A stretch of DNA of 64,000 nt, taken from Crassaminicella profunda. Its GTDB lineage: Bacteria; Bacillota; Clostridia; Peptostreptococcales; Thermotaleaceae. The notes below the pieces were generated by a model. The model was not told the DNA's origin. It ran no database searches and worked only from the letters and a program-made list of their open reading frames with translations. Made by a program: the position numbers and the translations under genes. Below are positions 36,202-44,372 of the stretch, one piece after another (position 1 is the first letter of the stretch; the number at the start of each line of letters is the position of its first letter). The stretch covers positions 1 to 64,000 of the forward strand of contig NZ_CP082326.1 of NCBI RefSeq assembly GCF_019884785.1, read 5' to 3'.

Positions 36202-38478
36202 ATGAAGAAAAGAATTTCTTTATTATTGGTACTAGCAATGGTATTAACATTAGTACCAATGAGTGCTTTTGCAGCATCAAGCAATGGTGTTGTAGCTGTA
36301 CAAAAAGTATCAGATACAAAAGTATTTAAAAAATCTGATGCACCAGAATTAAGAATTGAAGAAGAAAATGCAAATGAATTTAAAGATGGAAGATCATTCA
36401 CATTAACAGTTAGCAATGCTGACTGGGAATCTAGCGTAAGTCAAGTTGTTTATGCACAAGATGGAGATGGTAGAGAGCTTTCTGGAGTTACAAAAGGAAC
36501 AGACTGGCCATACTTCGAAATGAAAAAACGTTCTGATAAAGAAGTAGAAGTAACATTCAACAGATTCGGGTTTAATGATAAGAAATTATCTGTTAAACTT
36601 CCAATGATCGTAGATGTTGATACAAACGGAGCAGTAGAAGTTGAAATCGATGGAGAAAGCTCTGGAGTAAGCAATGGTAAATATACAATTGCTAATGCTG
36701 CAGATGGAGATACTATCACAACAATCAACGATACTACAGATATCATTGATGAAGGTGCAGTAATCGAAACAATTAAAATCGAAGAAACAAGCATTGGTGC
36801 TATGGCTGATGATGAAGAACAAACAATCGAATTAAGATTACCTTCTGATTTTAAATGGGAAATCCCAAGTGATGCAAAAGTTACATTAAGCGGTGGATTT
36901 ACTGGTACTCTTACATCAAAGATGACAGTAAGATCAAGTGCTGATAACTACTTAGATATTACAGTAGCAGCTAACAAACTTGATTCTAGCGAAGAAAGAG
37001 GTAAAATCTACATCGAAGGATTAAGAGTGATTCCTGAAAGTGATGCAGATTTTGGTGAAGTAAAAGTAAAAGTTAGTGGTGATAACGTATCTACGGAAAC
37101 AATCGTAATTGGTGAATACCAAGATTATGGTTTAAAAATCGAAGCAGATAAAGATGACGATATGGTTGAACTAATCGCTGGTAGATTTGTAAACACTACT
37201 AAAGATAAAAATGATAAGTATACTGCTGAAAATGCTACTACTGGTAATGACTATGACAGTGATGACCATGAGTTAGTAACATTACAATTAGAAGAAAATG
37301 CATCAGGTGCATGGTTAACTCAAAGAAAAACAAGAATTGAATTCCCAGAATGGGTAAAAATTATCGATATTACTGTAGACAAAGCTGAAGGATTCAAAAG
37401 TGGAATCACTAAATCTACATTAAGAGATAATTTATTAAAAAATATTGATGATGAAGACTTTAACTTTGTAGAATTCAGCGGAGATAACTTTAAGTTATCA
37501 GGAGATAAAAAAGCTGAATTAGATTTAACATTTGAAGTTTCTATCAAAGCGGATGCAACAGGAGATATCGTTGCAAAAGTATCAGGTAGAGCAGTTCCAA
37601 AAGAAGGCGAAGTAGTTTTAGGTAAAGCATTAGCACCTGTTACAGTGAAAACTGAACCAGTAGATGTTAAGCTTGGATACCAAGACCAAAAGTTAGGAAC
37701 AATCGTTCTTACAGAAACAAAAGCAGAAGCTTTAAAAGATGGTAAAACAGTTGTAGTTGAATTAGCAGAAGACTTTGACTGGGATGATGATCCAACAGTA
37801 GAAGTAACAAAAGGTGACTTAGAAATCGATAAAGATTCAGTTGAAACTGATGATAGAGAATTATCTTTCAAAATTGAAGGTGAAAGTTCTGAAGCATCAG
37901 AAATCACTATTAAGGGTGGAACAGTAGACCTTAAGAGATATCTTCCAGAAGGAGACTTCAAAGTAGATATTCAAGGGGATGCAATTGCAGCTAATGATAG
38001 TGGAGATGACGATAATCCATACGGATTTGATAAAAACAAATGTGCATCTGAAGTGTTTGCAAGAGTAATTACTCCTGCTGATACAAACACTAAATCTGGT
38101 GTAGAAGTAAAAATGCAAGTTGGAAACAGTGAAATCCAAGTTGGAGAAGAGGTAGTAACAGTTGATGCTGCTCCATATATTGATGCAAATGGTAGAACAA
38201 TGCTTCCATTAAGAGCTTTATTAAATGCTCTAGGAGTAGAAGATCAAAACATTATGTGGAACCAAGCAGATACTTCTGCAACTGTATTTAAAGGTGATAG
38301 AGTAATCAAAGTAAAAGTTGGAGAAGCAAAATACACTGTAAATGGTGTAGAAGTTCCTATGGATACTGTAGCTGTAAACAAAGATGGAAGAGTAATGCTT
38401 CCAGTAAGAGCTATGGCTAACGCTACAGGAGCACAAGTTGAGTGGGACGGAGCTACAAAAACAGTAACTATTAAGTAA
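36202..38478 (+). CDS. Abundant secreted surface protein with C-terminal stalk domain, copy 2
   Basis: This 758-residue paralogue of the 33591 protein shares the signal peptide and first 60 mature residues almost exactly. It also shares most of the acidic body and the two C-terminal stalk modules (ANGRTMLPLRALLNALGVE and KDGRVMLPVRAMANATGAQ). Differences cluster in a loop near residue 335 and in an insertion around 90. It has its own promoter, leader hairpin and terminator. Tandem S-layer paralogues allow switching or mixed lattices; whether both are made together is unknown. High-expression codon use matches copy 1. Confidence 0.85.
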   Translation: MKKRISLLLVLAMVLTLVPMSAFAASSNGVVAVQKVSDTKVFKKSDAPELRIEEENANEFKDGRSFTLTVSNADWESSVSQVVYAQDGDGRELSGVTKGTDWPYFEMKKRSDKEVEVTFNRFGFNDKKLSVKLPMIVDVDTNGAVEVEIDGESSGVSNGKYTIANAADGDTITTINDTTDIIDEGAVIETIKIEETSIGAMADDEEQTIELRLPSDFKWEIPSDAKVTLSGGFTGTLTSKMTVRSSADNYLDITVAANKLDSSEERGKIYIEGLRVIPESDADFGEVKVKVSGDNVSTETIVIGEYQDYGLKIEADKDDDMVELIAGRFVNTTKDKNDKYTAENATTGNDYDSDDHELVTLQLEENASGAWLTQRKTRIEFPEWVKIIDITVDKAEGFKSGITKSTLRDNLLKNIDDEDFNFVEFSGDNFKLSGDKKAELDLTFEVSIKADATGDIVAKVSGRAVPKEGEVVLGKALAPVTVKTEPVDVKLGYQDQKLGTIVLTETKAEALKDGKTVVVELAEDFDWDDDPTVEVTKGDLEIDKDSVETDDRELSFKIEGESSEASEITIKGGTVDLKRYLPEGDFKVDIQGDAIAANDSGDDDNPYGFDKNKCASEVFARVITPADTNTKSGVEVKMQVGNSEIQVGEEVVTVDAAPYIDANGRTMLPLRALLNALGVEDQNIMWNQADTSATVFKGDRVIKVKVGEAKYTVNGVEVPMDTVAVNKDGRVMLPVRAMANATGAQVEWDGATKTVTIK

Positions 38479-38493
38479 TAATATTCAAAAGAT

Positions 38494-38527
38494 AAAGAGC
38501 CTTTCATATGAAGGGCTCTTTGTTTTT
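38494..38527 (+). terminator. Rho-independent terminator of surface protein copy 2
   Basis: AAAGAGCCTTTC and GAAGGGCTCTTT form a 12-bp stem (one wobble) with loop ATAT, followed by TGTTTTT. Confidence 0.9.
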
Positions 38528-38547
38528 ATACACCTTTATGAAAAAAA

Positions 38548-38576
38548 TTGAAAGATTTATATATGAATGATATAAT
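38548..38576 (+). promoter_or_regulatory. Sigma-A promoter of the 38620 stalk-domain gene
   Basis: TTGAAA (38548-38553) and TATAAT (38571-38576) have a 17-bp spacer. Because this promoter overlaps the upstream in-frame start codons, it supports the TTG start at 38620. Confidence 0.75.
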
Positions 38577-38619
38577 AAATATGAATTTAATAAAAAATTA
38601 TTTTATGAGGAGGGATTAT

Positions 38620-39333
38620 TTGAGTAACTTATTACATAAATATAAACATTTTATAGCAGGGGTTATCATTGGAGGAATACTGGGAGTGGGAACTCTTTGT
38701 TATGCAGCTACAGCTGGGCCTATTAATGTTTGGATTGAAGAAAATATATCCTTTGAATTTAATGGAGAAAAAAAAGAATTGCCTAAAGCTGATAAAGTCC
38801 TTTTATATGAAAATAAAGTATATCTACCAGCATGGTTTATTGTAGAGAATTTAGGAGCAACTCTTGAATGGGATAAAAATAGTAAAACTATACAAATTCA
38901 AAGTAAAAAGAAAACTGAACATGAAGAGCAGATGGCACAAGTCCCTAATGATGATTATCAAACACTGCCATTGAAAAAACTAGTAGATGATGTATTGATT
39001 ACAGTGAACGATATATCCATAGATGCAAATGAAACAAGAATATATTTAAAAGTAAAGAATATAGGAGAAAAAAATATAGTAATAGAACAAGGAAAAACAA
39101 AAATAATAGTTAATAATACAATATATGACCAAAAAGATATAGTAAATAAAGTACTACATGCATTTGACCAAGTATGGTTCAATGATATTAAGGAAGATGA
39201 TGAAATAGAAGGAAGTATAAAATTACCTGCAATCAAAAAAGATGCAAAGAATGCTACACTTATTCTCAAAATGCTACAAAATGATGGAAGTGGAAAAGAA
39301 ACGGATATAAAATTCAACATTAAATTAAAATAA
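38620..39333 (+). CDS. Membrane-anchored or secreted stalk-domain protein
   Basis: The 237-residue protein starts at a TTG 5 bp after GAGGAGGG; longer in-frame starts lie over the promoter. A hydrophobic N-terminal segment (about 10-30, HFIAGVIIGGILGVGTLCYA) is a signal peptide or anchor. One stalk module follows (about 45-90, ENKVYLPAWFIVENLGATLEW). The C-terminal half (about 115-237) is a beta sandwich like DUF4352-type extracellular domains (ISIDANETRIYLKVKNIGEKNI). The function is unknown; it sits among wall-surface genes. Confidence 0.8.
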   Translation: MSNLLHKYKHFIAGVIIGGILGVGTLCYAATAGPINVWIEENISFEFNGEKKELPKADKVLLYENKVYLPAWFIVENLGATLEWDKNSKTIQIQSKKKTEHEEQMAQVPNDDYQTLPLKKLVDDVLITVNDISIDANETRIYLKVKNIGEKNIVIEQGKTKIIVNNTIYDQKDIVNKVLHAFDQVWFNDIKEDDEIEGSIKLPAIKKDAKNATLILKMLQNDGSGKETDIKFNIKLK

Positions 39334-39351
39334 TATGTATTGTGTATAAAG

Positions 39352-39390
39352 ACCAGCCAAGTCAAATAGGTTGGTTGTTTTTTTTTTTTG
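39352..39390 (+). terminator. Rho-independent terminator after the stalk-domain gene
   Basis: ACCAGCC and GGTTGGT form a 7-bp stem (one wobble) followed by GTTTTTTTTTTTTT. Confidence 0.85.
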
Positions 39391-39397
39391 AGACTAT

Positions 39398-39413
39398 ATT
39401 ACTATTTCATTAC
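39398..39413. promoter_or_regulatory. ATTAC-N6-ATTAC box upstream of the 39516 SLH gene
   Basis: Two ATTAC half-sites start 11 bp apart. This is the reverse orientation of the boxes at 33400 and 35889. A related sequence lies at 44191-44206. Confidence 0.35.
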
Positions 39414-39515
39414 ATTTATCAAAAATAAAAGGATTTTTAGTCAATATATAGAATACTTAAAAATAGAATGCGAAAATCCATGAAAGTTATAGATAAAAGG
39501 AGGAAATAAATCACA

Positions 39516-41618
39516 ATGAATAGGAAAATAAGTTGTTTAATTGTTGCGTTAATGATTATATTGAGTACAATTAACAGTTTTGCAGCAGTAACATTTTCAG
39601 ATGTTCCTAGTAATCACTGGGCAAAACCATTTATAACAAAGATGGCAGATAAAAAAATCATCAGTGGATATTTTGATGATAAAACATTAAAGGTTACTTT
39701 CAAACCAGATAAGAATGTAACTTATATAGAAGCTATGCAAATGATTTATAATACTTTAAAGGGAGCAAATAAGCTAAGACCTACTAGTGGCTTAGCTAAT
39801 AAATATTATGCAACATTGACAGCGAATAAGATTCCAACTTGGGCCCACGAGGCAATAGCTTATGGACTTGAGTATAATATTTTGCATCCAGACGAATTAA
39901 AGATATTCGTTAAAAACGGTAATGCTACATATGCTAAAAAGGTGGATGTATCAGTATTCATAGGAAAAGCGTTAAACATGAAGCTTGAGGCAATTCCAGT
40001 ATTGAACTTTGTAGATGCAGAAACAATAAAAACAGCAGCACTTCCTTATGTAGATTTACTAGAAAAAAACAAGATTGTAAAAGGAGATGCAGTCAATAAA
40101 TTTAATCCAAATAGTATTATTAATAGAGCTGTTATGGCAACCATGTGTTCTAATACTTATGACTTATTAATAAAACAATCATCTACTGTAATTCCATCTA
40201 ATCCTATAGTATCTACTACTTTAGAAGGAACCATAGATTATGTGTCTACAGATACAAAAATGATTGTGATTAAAGATACAAAAGGAGATACAAAAGCATA
40301 TACGCTAAAATCTGTATATATTAAGAAAAATGGACAGTATATAGAAATGAGTGCTTTAAATAAAGGAGACTATGTAAAATTAACGTTTAATAGCAAAGGA
40401 GAAGTACAAGGAGTAGAAGTGAATAAAACGAATACATCATCTGGTGGAACAGATTCAGTAAATAGTGATGAAAGAATCATAGATTATATTTCAGAAAAGA
40501 CGAATATGATAGTAGTAAAGGATGGAAATGGTGCTACACAGGTATATAATTTAAATGGTGTAAATATCAGAGAAAATGGCAAATCAAAAGACGTTGACGA
40601 TTTACAAAAAGGTGATGGGGTAAAATTACATTTTAATGATAAAAATGAACTTGCATGGATAGAAATAAGTACTTCTACTACAACGTGGATAGGGAAAATT
40701 ATGAGTATTACAGACTATGATGATTATTATCTTATGACTATTCGCAATAAGGATAATTTAATTCTAAAAAAAGATTTAAAAATTTATGATAATACAGAAA
40801 TAGAATATAATAAAAAAAGTGTTACGGCAAAAAGGCTTACAGAAGGAGAAGAGGTTCAAGTAAAATTCATTGGTAATAGGGCGATAAAGGTTTATTTACT
40901 AGGAGAAGAAAAAGTATATGATGGAATACTAGAATCTTCTGTTATTTTTAGAGAACATCCAATATTAAAAATTGCAACAAATAATAATGAAGTATTAGAA
41001 TTTGAAATTGATGAAGATGTAAAAATATATAGAGATCGACATAGAAGCGGGTTAGATGATTTAAGAAAAGGAGATCTAGCTACGATAACGGTGGAGTATG
41101 ATAAGATAGTGAATATTGTAGCAGCTAGTAGAGAAGAAAAAACAAAGGATGAAGGAGCTATTAAGCAAATTATTATAGGAGATCCAACTCAAATAACTAT
41201 TGAGACAGAAGATAAAAAGACGCATACTTATGATGTAGACGACGATGTTGATATAGAAATTAATGATGATGGAGATAAAAAGCTTAGTGATTTAAAAATC
41301 AATTATCAAGTAGAATTAAAAATCAAAGATAATGTAGTAAAAGATATTGTAGCAGAAGGATATGCAGATATGAATACCATTAGTGGTGAAATTACAAAAA
41401 TATATTCTGATATTGATTACTTTGTTGTTAAATATTATGATAAAGATAAAGAGGAATATGTTACTAGAACTGTTGCCAAGGGATCGAATACAAAAGTTTA
41501 TTCTACTTCCCAGGAGAAAATTGCATTTGGACATCTAAGAAAAAATGATAGAGTTTTTATATCTGGAAATTACAATGAGGACATTTTTGTTGCCAATAAG
41601 ATTATTCAGATAGATTAA
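39516..41618 (+). CDS. SLH-domain protein with multiple small beta repeats
   Basis: The 700-residue protein has a signal peptide (1-23, ending FAA). Three N-terminal SLH modules follow, at about 25-85 (FSDVPSNHWAKPFITKMADK), 95-155 and 165-215. The remaining 480 residues comprise repeated beta domains. Each begins like G-x-I-D-Y-V-S-x-x-T-x-M-I-V-I-K-D and contains G-D-Y/G-V-K-L-x-F, resembling the repeats in the 23803 protein. The SLH modules should dock the protein on secondary wall polymer. The RBS is AGGAGG. It is followed by a strong terminator. Confidence 0.87.
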   Translation: MNRKISCLIVALMIILSTINSFAAVTFSDVPSNHWAKPFITKMADKKIISGYFDDKTLKVTFKPDKNVTYIEAMQMIYNTLKGANKLRPTSGLANKYYATLTANKIPTWAHEAIAYGLEYNILHPDELKIFVKNGNATYAKKVDVSVFIGKALNMKLEAIPVLNFVDAETIKTAALPYVDLLEKNKIVKGDAVNKFNPNSIINRAVMATMCSNTYDLLIKQSSTVIPSNPIVSTTLEGTIDYVSTDTKMIVIKDTKGDTKAYTLKSVYIKKNGQYIEMSALNKGDYVKLTFNSKGEVQGVEVNKTNTSSGGTDSVNSDERIIDYISEKTNMIVVKDGNGATQVYNLNGVNIRENGKSKDVDDLQKGDGVKLHFNDKNELAWIEISTSTTTWIGKIMSITDYDDYYLMTIRNKDNLILKKDLKIYDNTEIEYNKKSVTAKRLTEGEEVQVKFIGNRAIKVYLLGEEKVYDGILESSVIFREHPILKIATNNNEVLEFEIDEDVKIYRDRHRSGLDDLRKGDLATITVEYDKIVNIVAASREEKTKDEGAIKQIIIGDPTQITIETEDKKTHTYDVDDDVDIEINDDGDKKLSDLKINYQVELKIKDNVVKDIVAEGYADMNTISGEITKIYSDIDYFVVKYYDKDKEEYVTRTVAKGSNTKVYSTSQEKIAFGHLRKNDRVFISGNYNEDIFVANKIIQID

Positions 41619-41625
41619 ACTAAAC

Positions 41626-41665
41626 AGCACGATGTAAAGATAAAAACAATTACATCGTGCTTTGT
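41626..41665 (+). terminator. Rho-independent terminator of the 39516 gene
   Basis: AGCACGATGTAA and TTACATCGTGCT form a perfect 12-bp stem with a 12-nt loop. The following T-rich tract is short (TTGTT). Confidence 0.8.
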
Positions 41666-41712
41666 TAATTCAAGATTGTAGTGTCAAATAATAATGATAA
41701 TAGAATAGCCCT

Positions 41713-41741
41713 TTGAAGTACTATAAAAATTTAGCTATAAT
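41713..41741 (+). promoter_or_regulatory. Sigma-A promoter for the 41802-44115 genes
   Basis: TTGAAG (41713-41718) and TATAAT (41736-41741) have a 17-bp spacer. Confidence 0.7.
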
Positions 41742-41801
41742 ATATTATTAAAAAGAGTATCTAAAATGGTGTGTGAAATTTTATGAAAGGATGTGTTTTC
41801 T

Positions 41802-42488
41802 ATGAAAAAAATAATGATAGGTTTAGTATTAGGATTATTACTTTCCTTTTCTTTTGCTAATGCAGATACGTTGATAAAAAATAGTTCTACAAATTGTAAT
41901 TATGTCGGTGAAAATTTAGGAGAAAAAGTTATTTGGGATGGAAGAAGCGGTATAGTACATATTGGAGAAGTCCCTCAGACTCAAATTGTATCTTTTGAGA
42001 AGGGGAAGTGCTTAACAGATAGAAAAATTGACTTTTATAATAATATCCATCTTTACAGGATCAATAATAGCACAAGTGAATCATTAAATATGGATAAAGA
42101 TGCTAGATTTGATTATACAAAGGATTTTATCATGTCAGTAATGGTAGACCCTATTACGGAAAAAATAGAGAAGTTCAATAATGGGATGTGTATCAAAGCA
42201 TATGATAACTGGTCAAGATTAGTATATAACATAGATGGGAAATATAAGAAATTAACAGGGCTGATAGGATTTGATTATAATTTAAATAAAGAAATAAATG
42301 AAAACTATATGATGAAAATCATTGTAGATGGAGATATAAAGCAGGAGATAGAACTTAAAAAAAGCAAATACCCTCAGCATATAGATATAGATGTTACAAA
42401 TGGGAAGAAATTAGAAATTGAATTTGAAAGGCCAAAAGGTAATAAGCATGAACCTTTTATTGATTTAGTGGATATGATATTAGAGTAA
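41802..42488 (+). CDS. Secreted protein with a remnant stalk module
   Basis: The 228-residue protein starts at ATG 41802 after AAAGGATGTG and has a signal peptide (1-21, ending ANA). Residues about 30-52 (NYVGENLGEKVIWDGRSGI) look like only the second half of a stalk module. The remainder (about 60-228) is a beta-sandwich-like domain with FDYNLNKEINENYMMKIIVDG, which I cannot place in a family. It lies 43 bp upstream of the first TolC-like gene and probably shares its transcript. Confidence 0.7.
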   Translation: MKKIMIGLVLGLLLSFSFANADTLIKNSSTNCNYVGENLGEKVIWDGRSGIVHIGEVPQTQIVSFEKGKCLTDRKIDFYNNIHLYRINNSTSESLNMDKDARFDYTKDFIMSVMVDPITEKIEKFNNGMCIKAYDNWSRLVYNIDGKYKKLTGLIGFDYNLNKEINENYMMKIIVDGDIKQEIELKKSKYPQHIDIDVTNGKKLEIEFERPKGNKHEPFIDLVDMILE

Positions 42489-42531
42489 AAAGCAGAATAT
42501 ATTTGTAGCATACAGAAAGGAAGTAATAAAC

Positions 42532-44115
42532 ATGTACAAAATATCAAAAAAAATAGCTTGCACATTAGCTATGGCTGCAATGCTTTCATGCAATACTGTA
42601 ATGGCAATGGAAACTATCAAACTTCCTGTTGAAATGAAGCATTCGTTAACAGAAGATGTACAATTTGTTATTGGAGATGGAAATTATAAAGTTGGTAATA
42701 TTGTAAAATCAATACCTGTACCTTCTTACATAAAAGATAAAAGTCCTATGCTTCCATTAGATTTAATTATAGAGATGATGGGCATTAGTAAAGATCGTAT
42801 TGATTGGAAACCTGAAACAAAAACGGTTACAATTTTTAAAGATAATCAGATTATCCAAATGACAATAGGGAAAAATACTTTAATCATTGATGGAAATAAG
42901 ATGCTTATGGATACAGCTTTAGAAATAAAAGACGGAAACACGATGATTCCAATAGATTTTATAGAAAAAGTTTTCGATAAAAAAGTAAGCTTTAATAGTA
43001 TTACAAATAAAATTACGATTCCTGTGAAAAAAAAGATGAAACCAGAAGAAAATTCGAATACATGGGACTATACTTATGAAATGATGCTCAAAAAAGCGTT
43101 GGACAGTAGCAAAGATTTAAAATCTGCAGAGATGAATGTAGAGCGTACTGATAGCATAAAAGATGATGCCAAGGATGATACAGAATATATACCAACAAGA
43201 TATGGAAGTGATGTAAGATACCTTAAAGGGAATGTTGCATATTTGAAATATGAAAAGGATAACTTTGAATATGAACTGGCAAAGAAGAAAGTGGATATGA
43301 TTAAAGATAAGATTGCTTATGATGTAAAAAATGCTTACTATGAAGTGTTAAAAGATGAAGATAATAAAAAACTAGCAAAGCTAGCAATGGATTTAACACA
43401 AGAAAAAGCACATCTTATAGACTTAAGCCATAGGGAAGGCTTTGCCAGTGATATTGAAAATAATCAAGCAAAAAGAGATTATGAAGAAGCAAAAAAACAA
43501 TATGATTTAGCAGTGAAAGAACTAGATAAGGCTTATGAAAAGTTAAATGATTTAGTAAGATTAGATACAAAAGAGAGATACACTCTAAAAGATGAAGTAA
43601 TCTTTGATGCTAATGTTGAAGAAGATGTAGATTATCATATTGCAAGAGTAATAGACAAGAGTCCAGAAATATGGGCGTTAAATGAAATTGTTGATTTAAA
43701 GGATTTAAATGTTGATCTTTATGTATTTAACTTGCCAGTAGACTATAAATGGAGCTTTGATATGGATCCTTATGAAGCAAAAGAAATTGATGCAAAAATG
43801 GCAACGGTAGAATTAGGAAAGGTAAAACAGCAGTATGAACAAGGTTTAAGAGAATTATATACTTCATTAAATCAACTGAAGGATCAGTATGAAAAGTATA
43901 AGATTACATATGAGAAGGCAAAAGATGATTTAAAGATGGCAAAGGTAAACGTAGCAGTTGGTAATGAACTGCCAATTACAGAGAAAAAAGCAGTTCTTCA
44001 GCTAGAAAATAGTAAAAAGCAATTACGTGAAACCATAATGTATTATAACAAATGGGCTATGATGTATAATAAACCTTGGATCAAATCTGTGTCAAAAGAA
44101 GAGAAGGAAAATTAA
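42532..44115 (+). CDS. TolC-like coiled-coil protein with N-terminal stalk modules, copy 1
   Basis: The 527-residue protein has a signal peptide (1-26). Two stalk modules follow (about 35-165, SPMLPLDLIIEMMGISKDRIDW and NTMIPIDFIEKVF). The remaining 350 residues resemble the outer-membrane efflux (TolC/OEP) family. Each half starts like YTYEMMLKKALDSSKDLKSAE and runs into long helices with KIAYDVKNAYYEVLKDED and NQAKRDYEEAKKQYDLAVKEL. The strands that build the TolC beta barrel are missing or very short. In a presumed monoderm it could form a wall-spanning helical conduit or scaffold. It is paralogous to the 44373 gene. Confidence 0.78.
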   Translation: MYKISKKIACTLAMAAMLSCNTVMAMETIKLPVEMKHSLTEDVQFVIGDGNYKVGNIVKSIPVPSYIKDKSPMLPLDLIIEMMGISKDRIDWKPETKTVTIFKDNQIIQMTIGKNTLIIDGNKMLMDTALEIKDGNTMIPIDFIEKVFDKKVSFNSITNKITIPVKKKMKPEENSNTWDYTYEMMLKKALDSSKDLKSAEMNVERTDSIKDDAKDDTEYIPTRYGSDVRYLKGNVAYLKYEKDNFEYELAKKKVDMIKDKIAYDVKNAYYEVLKDEDNKKLAKLAMDLTQEKAHLIDLSHREGFASDIENNQAKRDYEEAKKQYDLAVKELDKAYEKLNDLVRLDTKERYTLKDEVIFDANVEEDVDYHIARVIDKSPEIWALNEIVDLKDLNVDLYVFNLPVDYKWSFDMDPYEAKEIDAKMATVELGKVKQQYEQGLRELYTSLNQLKDQYEKYKITYEKAKDDLKMAKVNVAVGNELPITEKKAVLQLENSKKQLRETIMYYNKWAMMYNKPWIKSVSKEEKEN

Positions 44116-44122
44116 AGAATGC

Positions 44123-44165
44123 AAAAAAGATAAAGGGAGAAAATCTTCTTTTATCTTTTTTATTT
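44123..44165 (+). terminator. Rho-independent terminator of TolC-like copy 1
   Basis: AAAAAAGATAAA and TTTATCTTTTTT form a 12-bp AT-rich stem followed by TTATTT. Confidence 0.7.
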
Positions 44166-44266
44166 ATGTATAGATTATTTTTGTTTTTATCACCATTTCA
44201 TCATAATTAACAATTATAATATAATGAAAGAGTTGTAGTTTATATTTTCAAACAATCAAATATTAA

Positions 44267-44284
44267 CAAATTCTTAAGAATTTG
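44267..44284. promoter_or_regulatory. 18-bp perfect palindrome at the promoter of TolC-like copy 2
   Basis: CAAATTCTTAAGAATTTG is a perfect palindrome ending 8 bp before the -35. It is a likely operator for a dimeric regulator. Confidence 0.5.
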
Positions 44285-44292
44285 GATACTCG

Positions 44293-44321
44293 TTGAACCT
44301 ATAAAATATGAGTGCTATAAT
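44293..44321 (+). promoter_or_regulatory. Sigma-A promoter of TolC-like copy 2
   Basis: TTGAAC (44293-44298) and TATAAT (44316-44321) have a 17-bp spacer. The start lies about 45 nt before the ATG. Confidence 0.75.
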
Positions 44322-44372
44322 GAATAAAAGAAGATATAATTTTCATACGAATATATAGAGAGGAAGTTGTAC

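Noticed and set aside
37320-37961. A 213-codon open frame on the minus strand inside surface protein copy 2, and similar ones in copy 1
   Set aside because: They mirror the repetitive codon use of the highly expressed plus-strand gene, have no RBS or promoter and have no recognisable domain.
38548-38619. Longer N terminus for the 38620 stalk-domain protein
   Set aside because: The upstream start codon coincides with the -35 of the gene's own promoter, and AGGAGGG followed by TTG gives a normal start.
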